Assembly: GCA_021324255.1 (NCBI GenBank)
Contig: JAJPJL010000037.1
Coordinates: forward strand, 1 to 64,000
From: Bacillota bacterium
GTDB taxonomy: Bacteria > Sysuimicrobiota > Sysuimicrobiia > Sysuimicrobiales > Segetimicrobiaceae
Direction of reading: 5' to 3'
Length of the DNA: 64,000 bases
Below the pieces are notes generated by a model. The model had not been told where the DNA came from. It did no database searches and saw only the letters and a list, made by a program, of their open reading frames with translations. Below, in pieces: positions 46,846-58,966 of the stretch (positions are counted from its first letter, which is position 1; each line of letters begins with the position of its first letter). The translations under genes were made by a program, and so were the position numbers.

Positions 46846-49596
46846 TCACGGCCGGCGCGCGCCGCGCAATCGCGCGATGTAGATGCGGGCCGCCTGGTCC
46901 ATCGAGGCGGCCCTCAGGCGCTCCTCTTCGGCAAATCTCGCTTCCTCGGTCGCCCAGCGGTCCGCGGCCGCGTACGCCTCGTCCTCGGCCTGCCGCACGG
47001 CGTCGGTCGGTCCGCGCTCGTCCCTCGCGAACGACCCCACCGATGCCACGGCGGCGCCGATGCGGTCGACGATCGCCGGCACGCGCCGGATGGTCACCTC
47101 CGCGAGGAGCGCCGCGGCCGCCGCGGCCGCGACCGGCGGCCACGCATCCTCGGTGCCGGTGCCGCGTCCCTCCCGGAAGGCCTCCTCGGGCCGGCGCAGG
47201 AGCCGTCCGCCCGTCGTCTCCGCAAGCTGCGCCAGGAGTGCCGGGTTGCCACCCGGCTCACGCAGTTCCGGCGAATACGGCACGACCAACCCGGCGGCGC
47301 GCGTGCCGACGGGTCCGCGCGCGTCCGCGGCGGCCACGACGACCGAGTACGTGCCCGGCGCTTGCGCGGGCCACTGCGCCTCGTACCGTCCGGGCGCCGT
47401 CTGCACCGCGTCGACGACGCGGCGGATCCCGCCGGGACCGTCAACCTGCGCCCGGAGGTCGAGACCGTCCCACGGGGCGCCGTCCGGCCGGCGGGCGTCG
47501 ACGACGAGCCGCCCCGATGCGCTCTGCGGGTCGCGGCCGACCGATACATAGAGGCCCGCCTGTTCGTCCCGCAGGGTCCAGCGCACGGCCTGCGACCAGA
47601 ACCGTGCGACGGCGGACCACGCGGCCCAGGGCGCGGTCCACCGCGTGCCGTCATCGGAGGTAAACGCGACCGCATGGCCCAGACCGTACCGCCAGGTCGC
47701 GAGCACCGGGTCGCCGCGCGGCCCGGCGAGCGCGACGTCCGCGCCGGCCTTGGCGACCGCCGCGACATACCCCTCGATCGGCGGCGGTGTCGGCAGGCCG
47801 GCGAGCGTCGGCGCGGCCTCCCCGTGCTCGAGCGGCGTCGGCTCCTCGACGAGGTACGAGCGGACGGCGACGAGCGCCTCGGTCGTGAAGATCTGGGGGA
47901 TCGCGTAGAGATCCTTCGCCACGTACGACCGGCCGCCGCCCCACCGCGCGAGATTGCGCATGAACGCACGATCCGCGTCCGAACCGATCGCCACGGTGCT
48001 GATCGTGACCTTTTGCCGCGCCAGCGCGGAGGCCAGCGTGTGGAAATCTCCGGGATCGGTGAGGCCGTCGCTCGCGACGATGATGTGCCGTACCTTCGCC
48101 GGGGACGTGGCCAGAAACTTCCCCGCCGCGGCGAGCGGCGGGTACATGAGCGTGCCGCCGCCGGCCTGGATGCGGGCGACCTCGGCGAGGATACGGTCGC
48201 GGAACCGCGCTTCGGTCGGCGGCACCAACCAGCGGTACGTCTGGTCGAACGTGATGACGCCGACCTGATCGCGCGGGCTCAGCAGGTCGATCACCGACGA
48301 CGCGATCTCCTTCGCCAGCGCCTCCTTGCCGATCTCCGTCCCGAACGCCTCCATGCTCCCGGAGGTATCGATGACGAGGACGACCGCCACCGTCGGAAAC
48401 GCCGTTCGCTCCCGCACGTCCATCCGCACGGGCAGCATCGCCTCGAGCGGCGTCCCCGCGTACCCGCCGACGCCGTAGCTGTGCGGGCCGCCGATGACCA
48501 GGAGCCCGCCGCCAAGGATCCCCACGTAGGTCTGGAGCGCCGTCTGCTGCGCGGCGCTGAGATCGCCGGCGCCGACGTCGTCCAGCACGACGCTGCCGTA
48601 CGGCGCGAGCGCGGCCGGCGCGGCGGGGATCCCGTCCGGCGTCCGAACGTCGACGCGAAGGTCCTGCCGGGCCAGCCAGTCCGGTAGCACGGTCGGCTCG
48701 GTGGTGACAAACAGGACGCGCGGCGCGCCAGTCACCACGACCATGGCTTCCCCGTGATTGTTGCCGGTGAGCGTGTCGGGCGTGGCGGCGACGTCCACCC
48801 GATACCGCACGGTCGTCTCCCCGGCGGCGCGATCCGTAAAGGACAGGGCCGTCTGCCCGGCGGACAGGGCCACGTGGCGGGTCGCGATCGGCGCCCCGTT
48901 GCGGCTCCACGTGACCGTGGCGTCCGCCGGCACGGTCGCGCGGACCACGGCGCGCACCTGATACGTCTCGCCGGCGTGCACCTCCGGCGGGGCCACGACA
49001 TCGTCCACCAGCACCTCCGGCGGCGGCGTGCCGCCGAGCGGCACCGCGTCGATCACGATCCCGTCGGCCGCCGCACGGCGCGCGGCGGCCGCGGCGTCTC
49101 CCGCGTTTTCGGCGCCGTCGCTCAGCACCACGATGCGCCGGGCGCCGTCAGGCGGGAGGGCCTGGCGGGCCAGGTCGATCGCCGCGCCGATGTTGGTCGC
49201 GTCGGGCTCGGGCGCGGCGCGAAGCGCGTCCGCGGCCGGGTGCGGCGTTACCGGGAGCTGCAGCAAGGGCGCCCCCGCAAAGGTCACGAGCCCCGCTTCG
49301 TCCTGCGGGTGCATCCGCGCGAGCGCGTCCGCCACGAACGCGGCGGCCGCGCCGCGCGCATCCGGGGTCATGCTCATCGACCGGTCCACGACGAACATCA
49401 CACGTGTGCCCGACGACGGTGCGCGCAGCATCGGCTGCGCGAGCGCGAGGATCGCCAGCGTGAGCGTGGCCATGCGGAGTACCGTGGCTACCCGCCAGCG
49501 GCGGCCCAGGCGCCGCCGCCCGAGACGCCACACGACGAGCGCCGCCGGGAGCAACCCGAGCCACCATGGGTGCTCGAACTGGACCGGCGGCGTCAC
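46846..49596 (-). CDS. VWA-domain membrane protein with GATase-1-like central region (BatB-like)
   Basis: Two MIDAS-like motifs FVVDRSMSMT and LVIDTSGSMEAFG; start/stop overlap with neighbour. Confidence 0.9.
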   Translation of the reverse strand: MTPPVQFEHPWWLGLLPAALVVWRLGRRRLGRRWRVATVLRMATLTLAILALAQPMLRAPSSGTRVMFVVDRSMSMTPDARGAAAAFVADALARMHPQDEAGLVTFAGAPLLQLPVTPHPAADALRAAPEPDATNIGAAIDLARQALPPDGARRIVVLSDGAENAGDAAAAARRAAADGIVIDAVPLGGTPPPEVLVDDVVAPPEVHAGETYQVRAVVRATVPADATVTWSRNGAPIATRHVALSAGQTALSFTDRAAGETTVRYRVDVAATPDTLTGNNHGEAMVVVTGAPRVLFVTTEPTVLPDWLARQDLRVDVRTPDGIPAAPAALAPYGSVVLDDVGAGDLSAAQQTALQTYVGILGGGLLVIGGPHSYGVGGYAGTPLEAMLPVRMDVRERTAFPTVAVVLVIDTSGSMEAFGTEIGKEALAKEIASSVIDLLSPRDQVGVITFDQTYRWLVPPTEARFRDRILAEVARIQAGGGTLMYPPLAAAGKFLATSPAKVRHIIVASDGLTDPGDFHTLASALARQKVTISTVAIGSDADRAFMRNLARWGGGRSYVAKDLYAIPQIFTTEALVAVRSYLVEEPTPLEHGEAAPTLAGLPTPPPIEGYVAAVAKAGADVALAGPRGDPVLATWRYGLGHAVAFTSDDGTRWTAPWAAWSAVARFWSQAVRWTLRDEQAGLYVSVGRDPQSASGRLVVDARRPDGAPWDGLDLRAQVDGPGGIRRVVDAVQTAPGRYEAQWPAQAPGTYSVVVAAADARGPVGTRAAGLVVPYSPELREPGGNPALLAQLAETTGGRLLRRPEEAFREGRGTGTEDAWPPVAAAAAAALLAEVTIRRVPAIVDRIGAAVASVGSFARDERGPTDAVRQAEDEAYAAADRWATEEARFAEEERLRAASMDQAARIYIARLRGARRP

Positions 49597-51383
49597 GCGT
49601 CACCGCCCCGCTGCCGCGTGGCGAGCGCCCACTCGCCGAGGAGCGCCGCGATCCCCACGAGCAACAACCACGGCCAGAGCGGCACGTGCACCAGCACGGT
49701 GCCGGCCGAGGTCCCCGCCGTCGACACCGGGGCCGGGGCCCGTCCTGGACGGATCATCCCCGCGTTCGGCGATCCGATCTCCGCGGCAAAGGCGCGCGTC
49801 CCCGCCGCCGTCGAGAAGCGGTAGAGGCCGGCGCGAGCAAACGGCGGCAGCACGAAGGCGCCGTCCGTGGCGCGCACGTCGACATGGCGCCCCAGCGGAT
49901 CGGTCAGGCTGCCGGCCCGCTCCGCGCCGGCCGGGACCTGCACCTCGTCCCCGACCGCCACGTGATCCACCGCCACGCTCAACCATGCCAGCATGTTGCG
50001 GACGAGAATCGGAAAGGCGGCGTGCTTGGGCAGGTCCGAATCCTCGAGGGCGAAGCCGAGGACGAGCGCCCGGACGCCCCGACCGGTGTACTCCCAGACG
50101 AGCGGCGTGGCGCCCGCCACGAGGACGCGTCCGCTGTCGACCGCCAGCTCGAGCGCGCGGTCGATCCGCACATCGCTCAGGTCGACGAACCGCAGGACCG
50201 GATCCTGGCGGTCCCACGTCGCGATCCCCGGGTGCGCGGCGACACCGGACGCCGTCGCCGGCAGACCCGGCGGCACGGCGCCGATCACGAGGTAGGTGCC
50301 GGGCGGCAGCGGCCCGGGATCGACGCGGTCGAGGATGACGACGTCGAAGGCGGCCCACGCCGCCGGGTCCACGGTCGCGGTCTCCACGGCGCGCGCCACC
50401 GGCAGCACCCGCAGCACCCGTTCGAGCGCGGGATTGCCGTGGCTCACGAGCAGCACGGAGCCGAGCGCCGCGGGCGCCAGGAGCGCCGTCGCGTCGTCGT
50501 CCTCTGGCAGCACGTCGTGCGTGACGATGTGGGCGTGAAGCACGCCGGCGCCTTGGACCGGGAACACCGCGCTCGCCGTGCCACCGGCGGGCACGGCGAG
50601 CGTCGCGCGGTACACGGGCGCGTCGCCGAGGCGCACGTCGAGTGGAATCCTGCGCGCGCCGCGGCCCCAGTTGGCGACGCGCACGAGCGCCTCCGGGCGG
50701 ACGGCGTCCGTCAGCACGCGGAACGCAACGATGCCGGCGTTGTCCTCCGCCGTGCCGACGACCTGGTAGGTGACGCCGGCCGCGGCCGGCGGCGCGCCCC
50801 GCGCCGCGTCGGTCCACACAAAGACCCGGCCGTCCGCCGCCGAGTCCGCCAGCTCGCTCGCCAGCGTGACGGCGGCATCGAGGTCCCCGGCGGCGTCCCA
50901 CGGCTCGGCACGCCGCAGCGCCGCGGCCACGGCACGATGATCCGCCGACAAGGGCGCCAGCACGACGGGATGCGGCGCCGCGAGGATCACCGCCGCACGC
51001 TGGCCCGGCTCCAGGCGCCGCGCCACCGCCAGCGCTTCCGAGCGCGCCCGCTCGAACCGCGTCGGCGACACATCGCGCGCTTGCATCGACAGCGACGCGT
51101 CGAGGACCAGCACCACGTCCCGGCCGGCCACGGCGCGGCCCAGAACGGCCGGGCGCGCGAGCCCCACGACCATCGCCGACAGGGCGAGCAATTGGAGCGC
51201 GAGCAGCACGCTGCGCTCGATTCGCCGCGACGGCCGAAACGCCGCGAGCGCGGGCACGGACCGCTGCCACAACAGGATGCTGCTGACCGGCTGGTCGCGG
51301 CGCCGCATGCGCAACAGGTACAGCAGCACGAGCAGCGGGAGCGCGGCGAGGCCCCACAGGGCCGCGGGAGCGCCGAGGGTCAC
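49593..51383 (-). CDS. BatA-type N-terminal membrane domain + VWA protein
   Basis: APAALWGLAALPLLVLLYLLRMRRRDQPVSSILLW, VLVLDASLSMQARD. Confidence 0.92.
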   Translation of the reverse strand: MTLGAPAALWGLAALPLLVLLYLLRMRRRDQPVSSILLWQRSVPALAAFRPSRRIERSVLLALQLLALSAMVVGLARPAVLGRAVAGRDVVLVLDASLSMQARDVSPTRFERARSEALAVARRLEPGQRAAVILAAPHPVVLAPLSADHRAVAAALRRAEPWDAAGDLDAAVTLASELADSAADGRVFVWTDAARGAPPAAAGVTYQVVGTAEDNAGIVAFRVLTDAVRPEALVRVANWGRGARRIPLDVRLGDAPVYRATLAVPAGGTASAVFPVQGAGVLHAHIVTHDVLPEDDDATALLAPAALGSVLLVSHGNPALERVLRVLPVARAVETATVDPAAWAAFDVVILDRVDPGPLPPGTYLVIGAVPPGLPATASGVAAHPGIATWDRQDPVLRFVDLSDVRIDRALELAVDSGRVLVAGATPLVWEYTGRGVRALVLGFALEDSDLPKHAAFPILVRNMLAWLSVAVDHVAVGDEVQVPAGAERAGSLTDPLGRHVDVRATDGAFVLPPFARAGLYRFSTAAGTRAFAAEIGSPNAGMIRPGRAPAPVSTAGTSAGTVLVHVPLWPWLLLVGIAALLGEWALATRQRGGDA

Positions 51384-52282
51384 CGCACCAACCCGCCCTG
51401 GCGGAGGTACCGGAGCACGAGCACGTCCGCGGGGACCGACGACGCGGTCCGCACGTAGTCGATCGCGTGACGAAAGCAGAACGCCTCGAGATCGCGGAAG
51501 TACGCGTCGCGGGCCGTCGCGTACGCCCGCAGGGCCTCGGCGTCGACGGTGAGCTCCAGCGCCCGGCCCGTCTCGACGTCGATGAGCCGCAGGTCGCCCG
51601 CGAGCTGCGGCGCGAGCTCCTCGTCCGCCAAGATGTGCACGAGAAACGTCTGGAATCGATGATGGCGCGCGTGCAGCAGCGCGGCCGCGTACCCGCGGGG
51701 ATCCAGGAGATCCGAGACCACGACGAGCAGGCCGCGCCGTCCGGTCGCGCCGAGGCGGCGGGTCAGGGCCTGCTCGAGGTCCGTGCGGCCCGCCGGCTCC
51801 AGCCCATCCAGAAACCGCAACAGGTCAAAGGCCCGCGCGCGGCCGCGGAGCCGCGCAAGACTGGGCCCCTGCTCGGACGCAAACGCCGTCACCCCGACGC
51901 GATCGAAGTTGCACAGGCCGATGTACCCGATCGCGGCGGCGACGCGCTTGCCCAGCGCAAGCTTGCTCGGCATCCCGGCCGCCATCGACGCGCTGGTGTC
52001 GAGGAACAGGTGCACGTCGAGGTCTTCTTCCTCGCTGAACAGCTTGACGAAGACACGGTCGAGCCGGGAGACGATGTTCCAGTCGATGTACCGGTAATCG
52101 TCCCCCGCCTGATAGGCCCGGTAGTCGTCGAACTCGATCCCGCGGCCCCGCACCAGGCTGCGCCGCTCGCCGCGCTGCTGGCCGCGGACGAGGCGGCGGC
52201 TCACCAGGCTCAGCGACTCGAGGCGCTGCAGGAACTCCGGATCGAAGAGCTGCGCACCGTGATCGGCGGCCGTCCGGTCCAC
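51380..52282 (-). CDS. DUF58 domain protein
   Basis: GRGIEFDDYRAYQAGDDYRYIDWNIVSRLDRVFVKLFSEEEDLDVHLFLDTSASM. Confidence 0.93.
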   Translation of the reverse strand: MDRTAADHGAQLFDPEFLQRLESLSLVSRRLVRGQQRGERRSLVRGRGIEFDDYRAYQAGDDYRYIDWNIVSRLDRVFVKLFSEEEDLDVHLFLDTSASMAAGMPSKLALGKRVAAAIGYIGLCNFDRVGVTAFASEQGPSLARLRGRARAFDLLRFLDGLEPAGRTDLEQALTRRLGATGRRGLLVVVSDLLDPRGYAAALLHARHHRFQTFLVHILADEELAPQLAGDLRLIDVETGRALELTVDAEALRAYATARDAYFRDLEAFCFRHAIDYVRTASSVPADVLVLRYLRQGGLVR

Positions 52283-52290
52283 GCGGGCAC

Positions 52291-53300
<1,010 letters not shown>

Positions 53301-53304
<4 letters not shown>

Positions 53305-54884
53305 GGAGCGCCTCCCTGGGTCTGGAAGTACTGGCGCACCAGCGAGACGTACGCGGGCGGCAGGGGCGCCTCCGACACGGATTGGTCGAGCTCGTGCGCG
53401 ACCGATGCCGGCAGCCGCCGGGCGGCGACGTGGGACGTCCCCGTCTGGCCGGGCGCGACGATCAGCCGCATCGTCGAGGGGCCCTGCCCCGGCGTTCCCC
53501 CGAGATGCTCGGGCACGTGCGTCCCCTGCAGACGGGGCGCGGCGGCCCCGAGCTGCGGCCCTGTGCCCTGGCCCGGGAGGCTCCCCTGGTTCGGGCCGGG
53601 CGGGGGCGGCGCCGTTCCGCTCTCGTCGATGGACGGCGGATTGGGGCCGGATGCCTGGGGCGAGGAAGTACTCTCAGACGGCGTCTCGGAGGCGCGAGCG
53701 TCGGAGCCGGCGCCCAAGGGACCGGATTTGGCGATGCGCGTCGCGGCTTGCTGCATGCTCTGCCGCGCGTCGCCGAGCGCCTGGGCGTCACCCGCCATGC
53801 GCTCGAGCCCCTCGAGGTCTTGCAGCGCTTCGTTCATGGATCCCGCGGCGGCGGAGAGATGTCCCTGCGACGCCTCGCGCCGCGCCTGCGCGACACGCTG
53901 CCGGGTCGAGACCGGCGCATTCATCTCCTCGAGCGAATTCGCCAGCGCCCGCATCTCGCGCGACAGCATCCGCGGCTCAACCGGCTGGCCGCCGCGCTCC
54001 AGCTGCCCCGTCAACCCCCGCACCTCGCGCACGGCGGCGTTGAGGCGCTGCAGGCGGTCACCGCCGGACGCCGACGGCGACGCGGCCGGGGCTCGCCGGC
54101 CGCCGCCCGGCGCCTGCACCTCCGGCAACGAGGCCTCGAGCTGGCGGTGCAGCAGATCCTGCGTGGCGCCAAGCTGACGGTTGAAATCCTGCACCAACCC
54201 CAGCGCCCGCTCCCGGTCCATCCGGGGCCCTTGCAGCCGCTCGCCGAGCGCCCGCATCTGCGGCCCAAAGCGCCTCGCCTCGGGCAACGCCTGCGATGTG
54301 CCGAGCGCTTCGAGGCGGCGCCCGGCCTCGGTGATGGAGCGTCCCTCGCGATGGACCACCGCGAGCGCCCGCGCGGCCGGGGTGGCCGGCAGCGACCAGC
54401 CGCTCAGAAACAGGGACCACAGAAGGAGCGCGAGCCCGCCGGCGAGCACGAGCCCGGCCTCTCGCGGGGCGCGCAGCGGCGCCACGCGCCTGGGGTCGAG
54501 GTCTTGCGCCGCGGCCACGGCGTCGGCGACCTGCAGGCGGGCGAGCCCCGGGGGCCGCGCCGACTGCGCCAGCAGCTCGACGGCGGTGCTGAGCCGGTCC
54601 TGAAGCCCGGCGCGCCGATCCGTGATCCTCGCGGTGTCGAGCGCCGTCGGCCACGACAGCCGTAGAATCACCGGGTACGCCCCGAGCAGCAGCGCCGCGA
54701 GCACGAGCGACACCCGCCCTAACGGCAGCGGCACGGGGAGCACCATCGTGGCCAGCGCCCACGCCACCAGCGCACCCGCCGTCCAGGCGGCCCCGCGTGC
54801 GAGCCGCTGCCATGTGGCGACCGTCGCCAGGCGGCGGGCGATGCCGCGAAGGAGCGCCGTGAGCTCGAGCGCCTCGTGCATCAT
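53301..54884 (-). CDS. DUF4175-like membrane protein with long low-complexity/coiled-coil region
   Basis: N-terminal TM pair, then helical Gln/Arg-rich region and Pro/Gly/Ser-rich linker. Confidence 0.65.
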
Positions 54885-55588
54885 GGGGTGCCGAACCTCC
54901 GCAGCGCGGCGTAGGCCAGACCGCCGGCGCCGAGCCCCAACGCCGTGTAGCATGCGGCGCCCAGGACGGGCATCGCTCCCGCGGCGGCCTGGGCGGCCGC
55001 CACGACCGGGTTCGCCCAACGGAACGCGTCCGGCAGCGCCAGGGTGGCGACGAAGATCGCGAGCAGCGCGGTCCAGTGCGCCAGCGTGCGCGTAAACTCC
55101 GCTTCGAACACGATGCCGCACAGCAACCCGATCTGGGCCACCGCCCACGCCTGCAAGGTCACAAGCGCGCACACCCCCCCGAGCGCGCCGAGCGGCAGGC
55201 GGCGAATCTCCATCGCCAGTATCAGCAGCGGCAGCGCGAGCAACTCCCAGTAGACGATCGTCGCGAGGGTCGCCAGGCTCTTGCCGGCAACGATCGTCCG
55301 GCGGGAAAACGGTCCGAATGCGAGGTCGACCGCGGGCCGCTCGCCCTCGACGGCGATCTCCTGCGCCGCGCAGGCAGACGCGAAGTACGTCACGAGCACG
55401 ACTTGCACGCCGAGCAGCGCGAGCGCCAGACCCACGGAGCCGCGCGACGGATCATGTTGATTGAGCTCGGGGGGCAATCCGAGCAGGAGGAGCAGCGCGA
55501 GAATCCCGAGGTACGCGAGCTCCATGATGCGAATCTTGCGGCTGCTCCCACGGGCCCGGAGATCTCCTCGCAGCACGGCGTTGGCCAC
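54881..55588 (-). CDS. ABC-2-type permease-like membrane protein
   Basis: VANAVLRGDLRARGSSRKIRIMELAYLGILALLLLLG...FGPFSRRTIVAGKSLATLATIVYWELLALPLL. Confidence 0.75.
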   Translation of the reverse strand: MANAVLRGDLRARGSSRKIRIMELAYLGILALLLLLGLPPELNQHDPSRGSVGLALALLGVQVVLVTYFASACAAQEIAVEGERPAVDLAFGPFSRRTIVAGKSLATLATIVYWELLALPLLILAMEIRRLPLGALGGVCALVTLQAWAVAQIGLLCGIVFEAEFTRTLAHWTALLAIFVATLALPDAFRWANPVVAAAQAAAGAMPVLGAACYTALGLGAGGLAYAALRRFGTP

Positions 55589-55598
55589 GGCGCCCGGA

Positions 55599-57416
55599 CT
55601 ACCGCCGCCCGACCGGTAGCAACAAGATCGTGGGACGGCGGTCGAGCCCGCCCCCGTCCGCCAGCTGAAAGACGGGCGCACCCGGCTGGATCTCTCCAAC
55701 GAAAAGCGGCGTCGTGGGACTGATTATAGCATCGTCGTTTGGGCCCACAAAGACCCACGACCGGTCGTGCGCCGTCGTCTCACCCCCGCCGGACTCCCAA
55801 CCTTTCGGATCCAGCACGATCGTGGAGTCGGGACCCGCATCCCCGATCCAGTACCAGCGATGTCCCCAGTGGAGCTCCGCGCGACGCGCCCGCGCGCCGA
55901 GCGAGACGCGCAGCGCGCGACCGTCGGGCGACAGATCGGCGCGGGCCGACGACGCCACCGCGGCCGTCGCGGCGAAGGCGCGAGCCTCGCCGTTCTCCAG
56001 TACGCCGTCGAGCAGCGTGGCCTCGTCAGTTACTACTATCCGGAGCGCGCCCGAGGCCGTCACCGGCATGACCACGCTGCCGGCCGGCACGCGGACGGTG
56101 TAACGACCGCCGTACGGCACGGCAACCGTGCCCACCGTCATCGCCCGGGCGGCGGCCGTGTCCGGCGCCTGCTCCAGGAACGTGGCTTCGACCACGGAGG
56201 TCGAGCGCGCGCGCACGTCGCCGGCGAGCCGCCAAAAGACTGCGGCCGCAAGCAGGACCGCCGCGGCGGCGGCGAGCACGCGGGACCGCGTCAGCCCGTG
56301 CCGCCCGATGAGGTACAGCGCCGCGAGGTACGCCAGCACCGCTCCGCCGACCTCGGCGTGTACCAGCGGATCGATCGCAGGGGCGGCCGGCAGCTGTTCC
56401 GCCGCGGCGTCGACCTGCACCGGCGACACGCCCGCCGGCCCGAGCGCCGCCTGCCAGAGCGCCGTGCGACCCGGCCAACCCGCAAACGGCGGCGCGCCGG
56501 GATCGAAGCCCCACATCTGGACCCACCCCGCTCCGGCGTGCGCGCCGGCGATCACGGGGATTCCCCCCGCGCGGCGGGCGCTCGCCCCGGGATGCGGGCG
56601 CAGCGCATCGACAGGGTAGGGACCGGACGGTAATGACGCGCCGGCCGGCGGAGACGGCTCGGACGCAACGACCGCCGGTGTCCCGATCGATGCCGGCAAA
56701 ATGTCGTCGAGCGCGTCGAGCGAGGGTGCGCCCGGCGGGGCGATGACGACGAGTCGCCCGCCGAGGCGGACCCACATCACGAGCGCATCCCGCTGGGCCT
56801 GGTCCAGGCGCGCGGGATCCAGGTCGCGCGCCACCAGGAGATCAATCGCCGCATACTCCTGCCAGCGGCGCGGCAGCGCTTCCGGGCCGACGTAGGCGGT
56901 GACCACCCGTTCCGGAAGGCCTCCGAGCGGCGCCAAACCGGAGGCGCTGTCCGAGATCTCCACCGCGACGCGGCCCCCAACCTTCTGGGGATCGATGGGC
57001 ACCGCCTGCCGCAGCCGCTCGCGGCCGCCGATCGACACCCGCACCTCGAGCGGGCGGCGAATGTCACCGAGCTGGATCGGAGTCTCGAATGTCCGGCGCA
57101 CGCCCGCAACGGCCACAAACGGCACCACGGTCGTGGTCACCGCCTCCCCCTCCGTGCGGCCCAGGACGGGAGCGTCGACCTCGATCCTCCCCGGGCCGGC
57201 ATAGGGCAACGGCGGCAGCACCACCGTCAGTGGAACCGGGACGCCGACGCGGACGGCCCCGCCGAAACCGAGTCGGGCCGACAAATCGTCGCCGTAGGCC
57301 GCCGTGGGGTGCATCCCGCAGATCGCGGCCACGACCGCCCAAAGCAAAGCGAGGGCATGGCCGGCCGGCCATGCCCTCGCGCGAGCGCTCTCGTCAGGAC
57401 GACTTGGCCGCCGCAC
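55599..57416 (-). CDS. Secreted/membrane protein with GATase-like region, MoxR-operon member
   Basis: Signal-like ARAWPAGHALALLWAVVAAICGMHPTAAYG, DLLVARDLDPARLDQAQRDALVMWVRLGGRLVVIAPPGAPSLDALDDILP; start codon uncertain (57416, 57347 or 57314). Confidence 0.7.
   Translation of the reverse strand: MRRPSRPDESARARAWPAGHALALLWAVVAAICGMHPTAAYGDDLSARLGFGGAVRVGVPVPLTVVLPPLPYAGPGRIEVDAPVLGRTEGEAVTTTVVPFVAVAGVRRTFETPIQLGDIRRPLEVRVSIGGRERLRQAVPIDPQKVGGRVAVEISDSASGLAPLGGLPERVVTAYVGPEALPRRWQEYAAIDLLVARDLDPARLDQAQRDALVMWVRLGGRLVVIAPPGAPSLDALDDILPASIGTPAVVASEPSPPAGASLPSGPYPVDALRPHPGASARRAGGIPVIAGAHAGAGWVQMWGFDPGAPPFAGWPGRTALWQAALGPAGVSPVQVDAAAEQLPAAPAIDPLVHAEVGGAVLAYLAALYLIGRHGLTRSRVLAAAAAVLLAAAVFWRLAGDVRARSTSVVEATFLEQAPDTAAARAMTVGTVAVPYGGRYTVRVPAGSVVMPVTASGALRIVVTDEATLLDGVLENGEARAFAATAAVASSARADLSPDGRALRVSLGARARRAELHWGHRWYWIGDAGPDSTIVLDPKGWESGGGETTAHDRSWVFVGPNDDAIISPTTPLFVGEIQPGAPVFQLADGGGLDRRPTILLLPVGRR
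57349..57380 (-). terminator. Perfect 32-nt palindrome after the FmdB gene (terminator-like)
   Basis: GCGAGGGCATGGCCGG/CCGGCCATGCCCTCGC followed on the minus strand by TTTGCTTTGG. Confidence 0.5.
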
Positions 57417-57699
57417 CGGCTGCCGGCGTAGAGGACTCTTTCGCCTTCGACGCCGCCGCATCTTTTGGCGTGGACTCCTTGGCCGGCGCGGCGGACTTCC
57501 CGTCGCCGTCGGACGGCGGCGGCGTCTTCCGGTAGTCGTTGATGTGGAACCCCGGCCCCTTAAAGATGATCCCCACCGGAGAAAACACCCGGCGCACGGG
57601 CGCGCCGCAGCGCTCGCAGCGCTCCACGTTCTCGGCCACCCCGTGCCTCACCTCGAACTGGTGGCCGCATTTGGTGCACCGGTATTCATAGAGCGGCAT
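57394..57699 (-). CDS. FmdB-family zinc-ribbon protein
   Basis: MPLYEYRCTKCGHQFEVRHGVAENVERCERCGAPVRRVFSPVGIIFKGPGFHINDYR. Confidence 0.95.
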   Translation of the reverse strand: MPLYEYRCTKCGHQFEVRHGVAENVERCERCGAPVRRVFSPVGIIFKGPGFHINDYRKTPPPSDGDGKSAAPAKESTPKDAAASKAKESSTPAAGAAAKSS

Positions 57700-57910
57700 G
57701 TTCCCACCTCCACGCACGACACACCGGCGGCCGCGCCCGCGGCGGCGGCGCTGGACACGACAGGCCGGCGATGCATTCTATTGTGGCGATTCGACGTATT
57801 TCGCGCAGGCTTCCCTGCGGGTAAGCAGCCACGCAACTACATAATATTGTCGGCGCGCGGTGCGGCCGTGTCAAGCCGGCGCGGATGGGCGGCTGGCACG
57901 GCTGTGCGCC

Positions 57911-58966
57911 TCACCGGCGCTCCAGGGTGGCGACCCACACAGGACCGCGGCCGCCGTCCGTATCCGTGCCGAAGGCGATGCGAAGGCCATCGGGAGACCA
58001 CCGCGTGACGATCGATCGCGCGTACGGAGGAAGCTCGGGATGATAGGTTGCGACCCGGAGCCGTGCGTCCGTCGCGACGTCCGCGATCTCGACCGCCACG
58101 TCATCCGGACCGAGCAGGGTCCCGTAGGCGATAAGCGTGCCGGCGGGCGCCCAGGAAATCCCGGTGTAGTCGCCCGGCGGCGTGAGGGCCCGGCGGCCAG
58201 ACCCGTCGGGCCTGGCCACTACTACCTGCTCGCGGGTCCCGGGCTCGGCCGGGACCCGCGCGACGTAGGCGATCCACCGGCCGAGCGGGTCGAAGACGGG
58301 ATCGCGCATCGCCTCGCGGTGCGCCACCCGGCCGACGGTTAGGCGCGCGGCCGCCTCCACGCGGACGAGGCGGCTTGGGCCGCCCCCGGCCGGCCCAAGC
58401 GCGACGAGCATCGCCCGGCCGTCCGGCAGCCATCCGATCGCTTGGGCCGTGACGCCGGCAGGGAGCACCGCCCCCTGTGCCGCGCCGTGCTCCGCGTCCC
58501 ACGTTGCCAGCCGATCCGCGCCGTCGCCGGACGTCACGTACGCGAGGCGGCGACCGCGAGGATCCCAGGCGGGCAACCGCGCCGTCTGCGCCGCGGGGAG
58601 CCGCTCCTCCGGCCGCGCGTCCGGATACACGAGATACAAGCCTCCGCCGGCCGCCGCCGCGAGGCGGCGCCCGTCCGGCGACCAGGCGATCTCTGTCACC
58701 CCGGACAACGACGCGAGGCGGTGGAGGCCCGGCCGTCCGAGCGCCAGCCGCCACACGCCGTCGTCCGCGCCGAATGCGAGGAAGCGCGCCGACGGGTCCC
58801 AGGCCGGCGGGCTCGTGGCCGCGACATCGGAGGCCTGGACCACCCCCGTCACCCGAAGGAACGGCGGCCCGAGGCCCAGGGGCGTCCGCGTAATCGTGCA
58901 GCCCAGCAGCGCGAGCGCGGCCGCGAGCATGATGCCGGCGAGCCGCGCCCGATCGAGCTCCGTCAA
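57911..58966 (-). CDS. TolB/WD40-like beta-propeller lipoprotein
   Basis: Lipobox LALLGC; repeated WSPDGRRLA, WDPRGRRLAYV, WSPDGLRIAFGTD; start TTG 58966 or ATG 58930. Confidence 0.85.
   Translation of the reverse strand: MTELDRARLAGIMLAAALALLGCTITRTPLGLGPPFLRVTGVVQASDVAATSPPAWDPSARFLAFGADDGVWRLALGRPGLHRLASLSGVTEIAWSPDGRRLAAAAGGGLYLVYPDARPEERLPAAQTARLPAWDPRGRRLAYVTSGDGADRLATWDAEHGAAQGAVLPAGVTAQAIGWLPDGRAMLVALGPAGGGPSRLVRVEAAARLTVGRVAHREAMRDPVFDPLGRWIAYVARVPAEPGTREQVVVARPDGSGRRALTPPGDYTGISWAPAGTLIAYGTLLGPDDVAVEIADVATDARLRVATYHPELPPYARSIVTRWSPDGLRIAFGTDTDGGRGPVWVATLERR

Noticed and set aside
57349-57380. 32-nt perfect palindrome as a mobile-element terminus
   Set aside because: Single copy seen, directly after a stop codon and followed by a weak T-rich stretch; a terminator is simpler.
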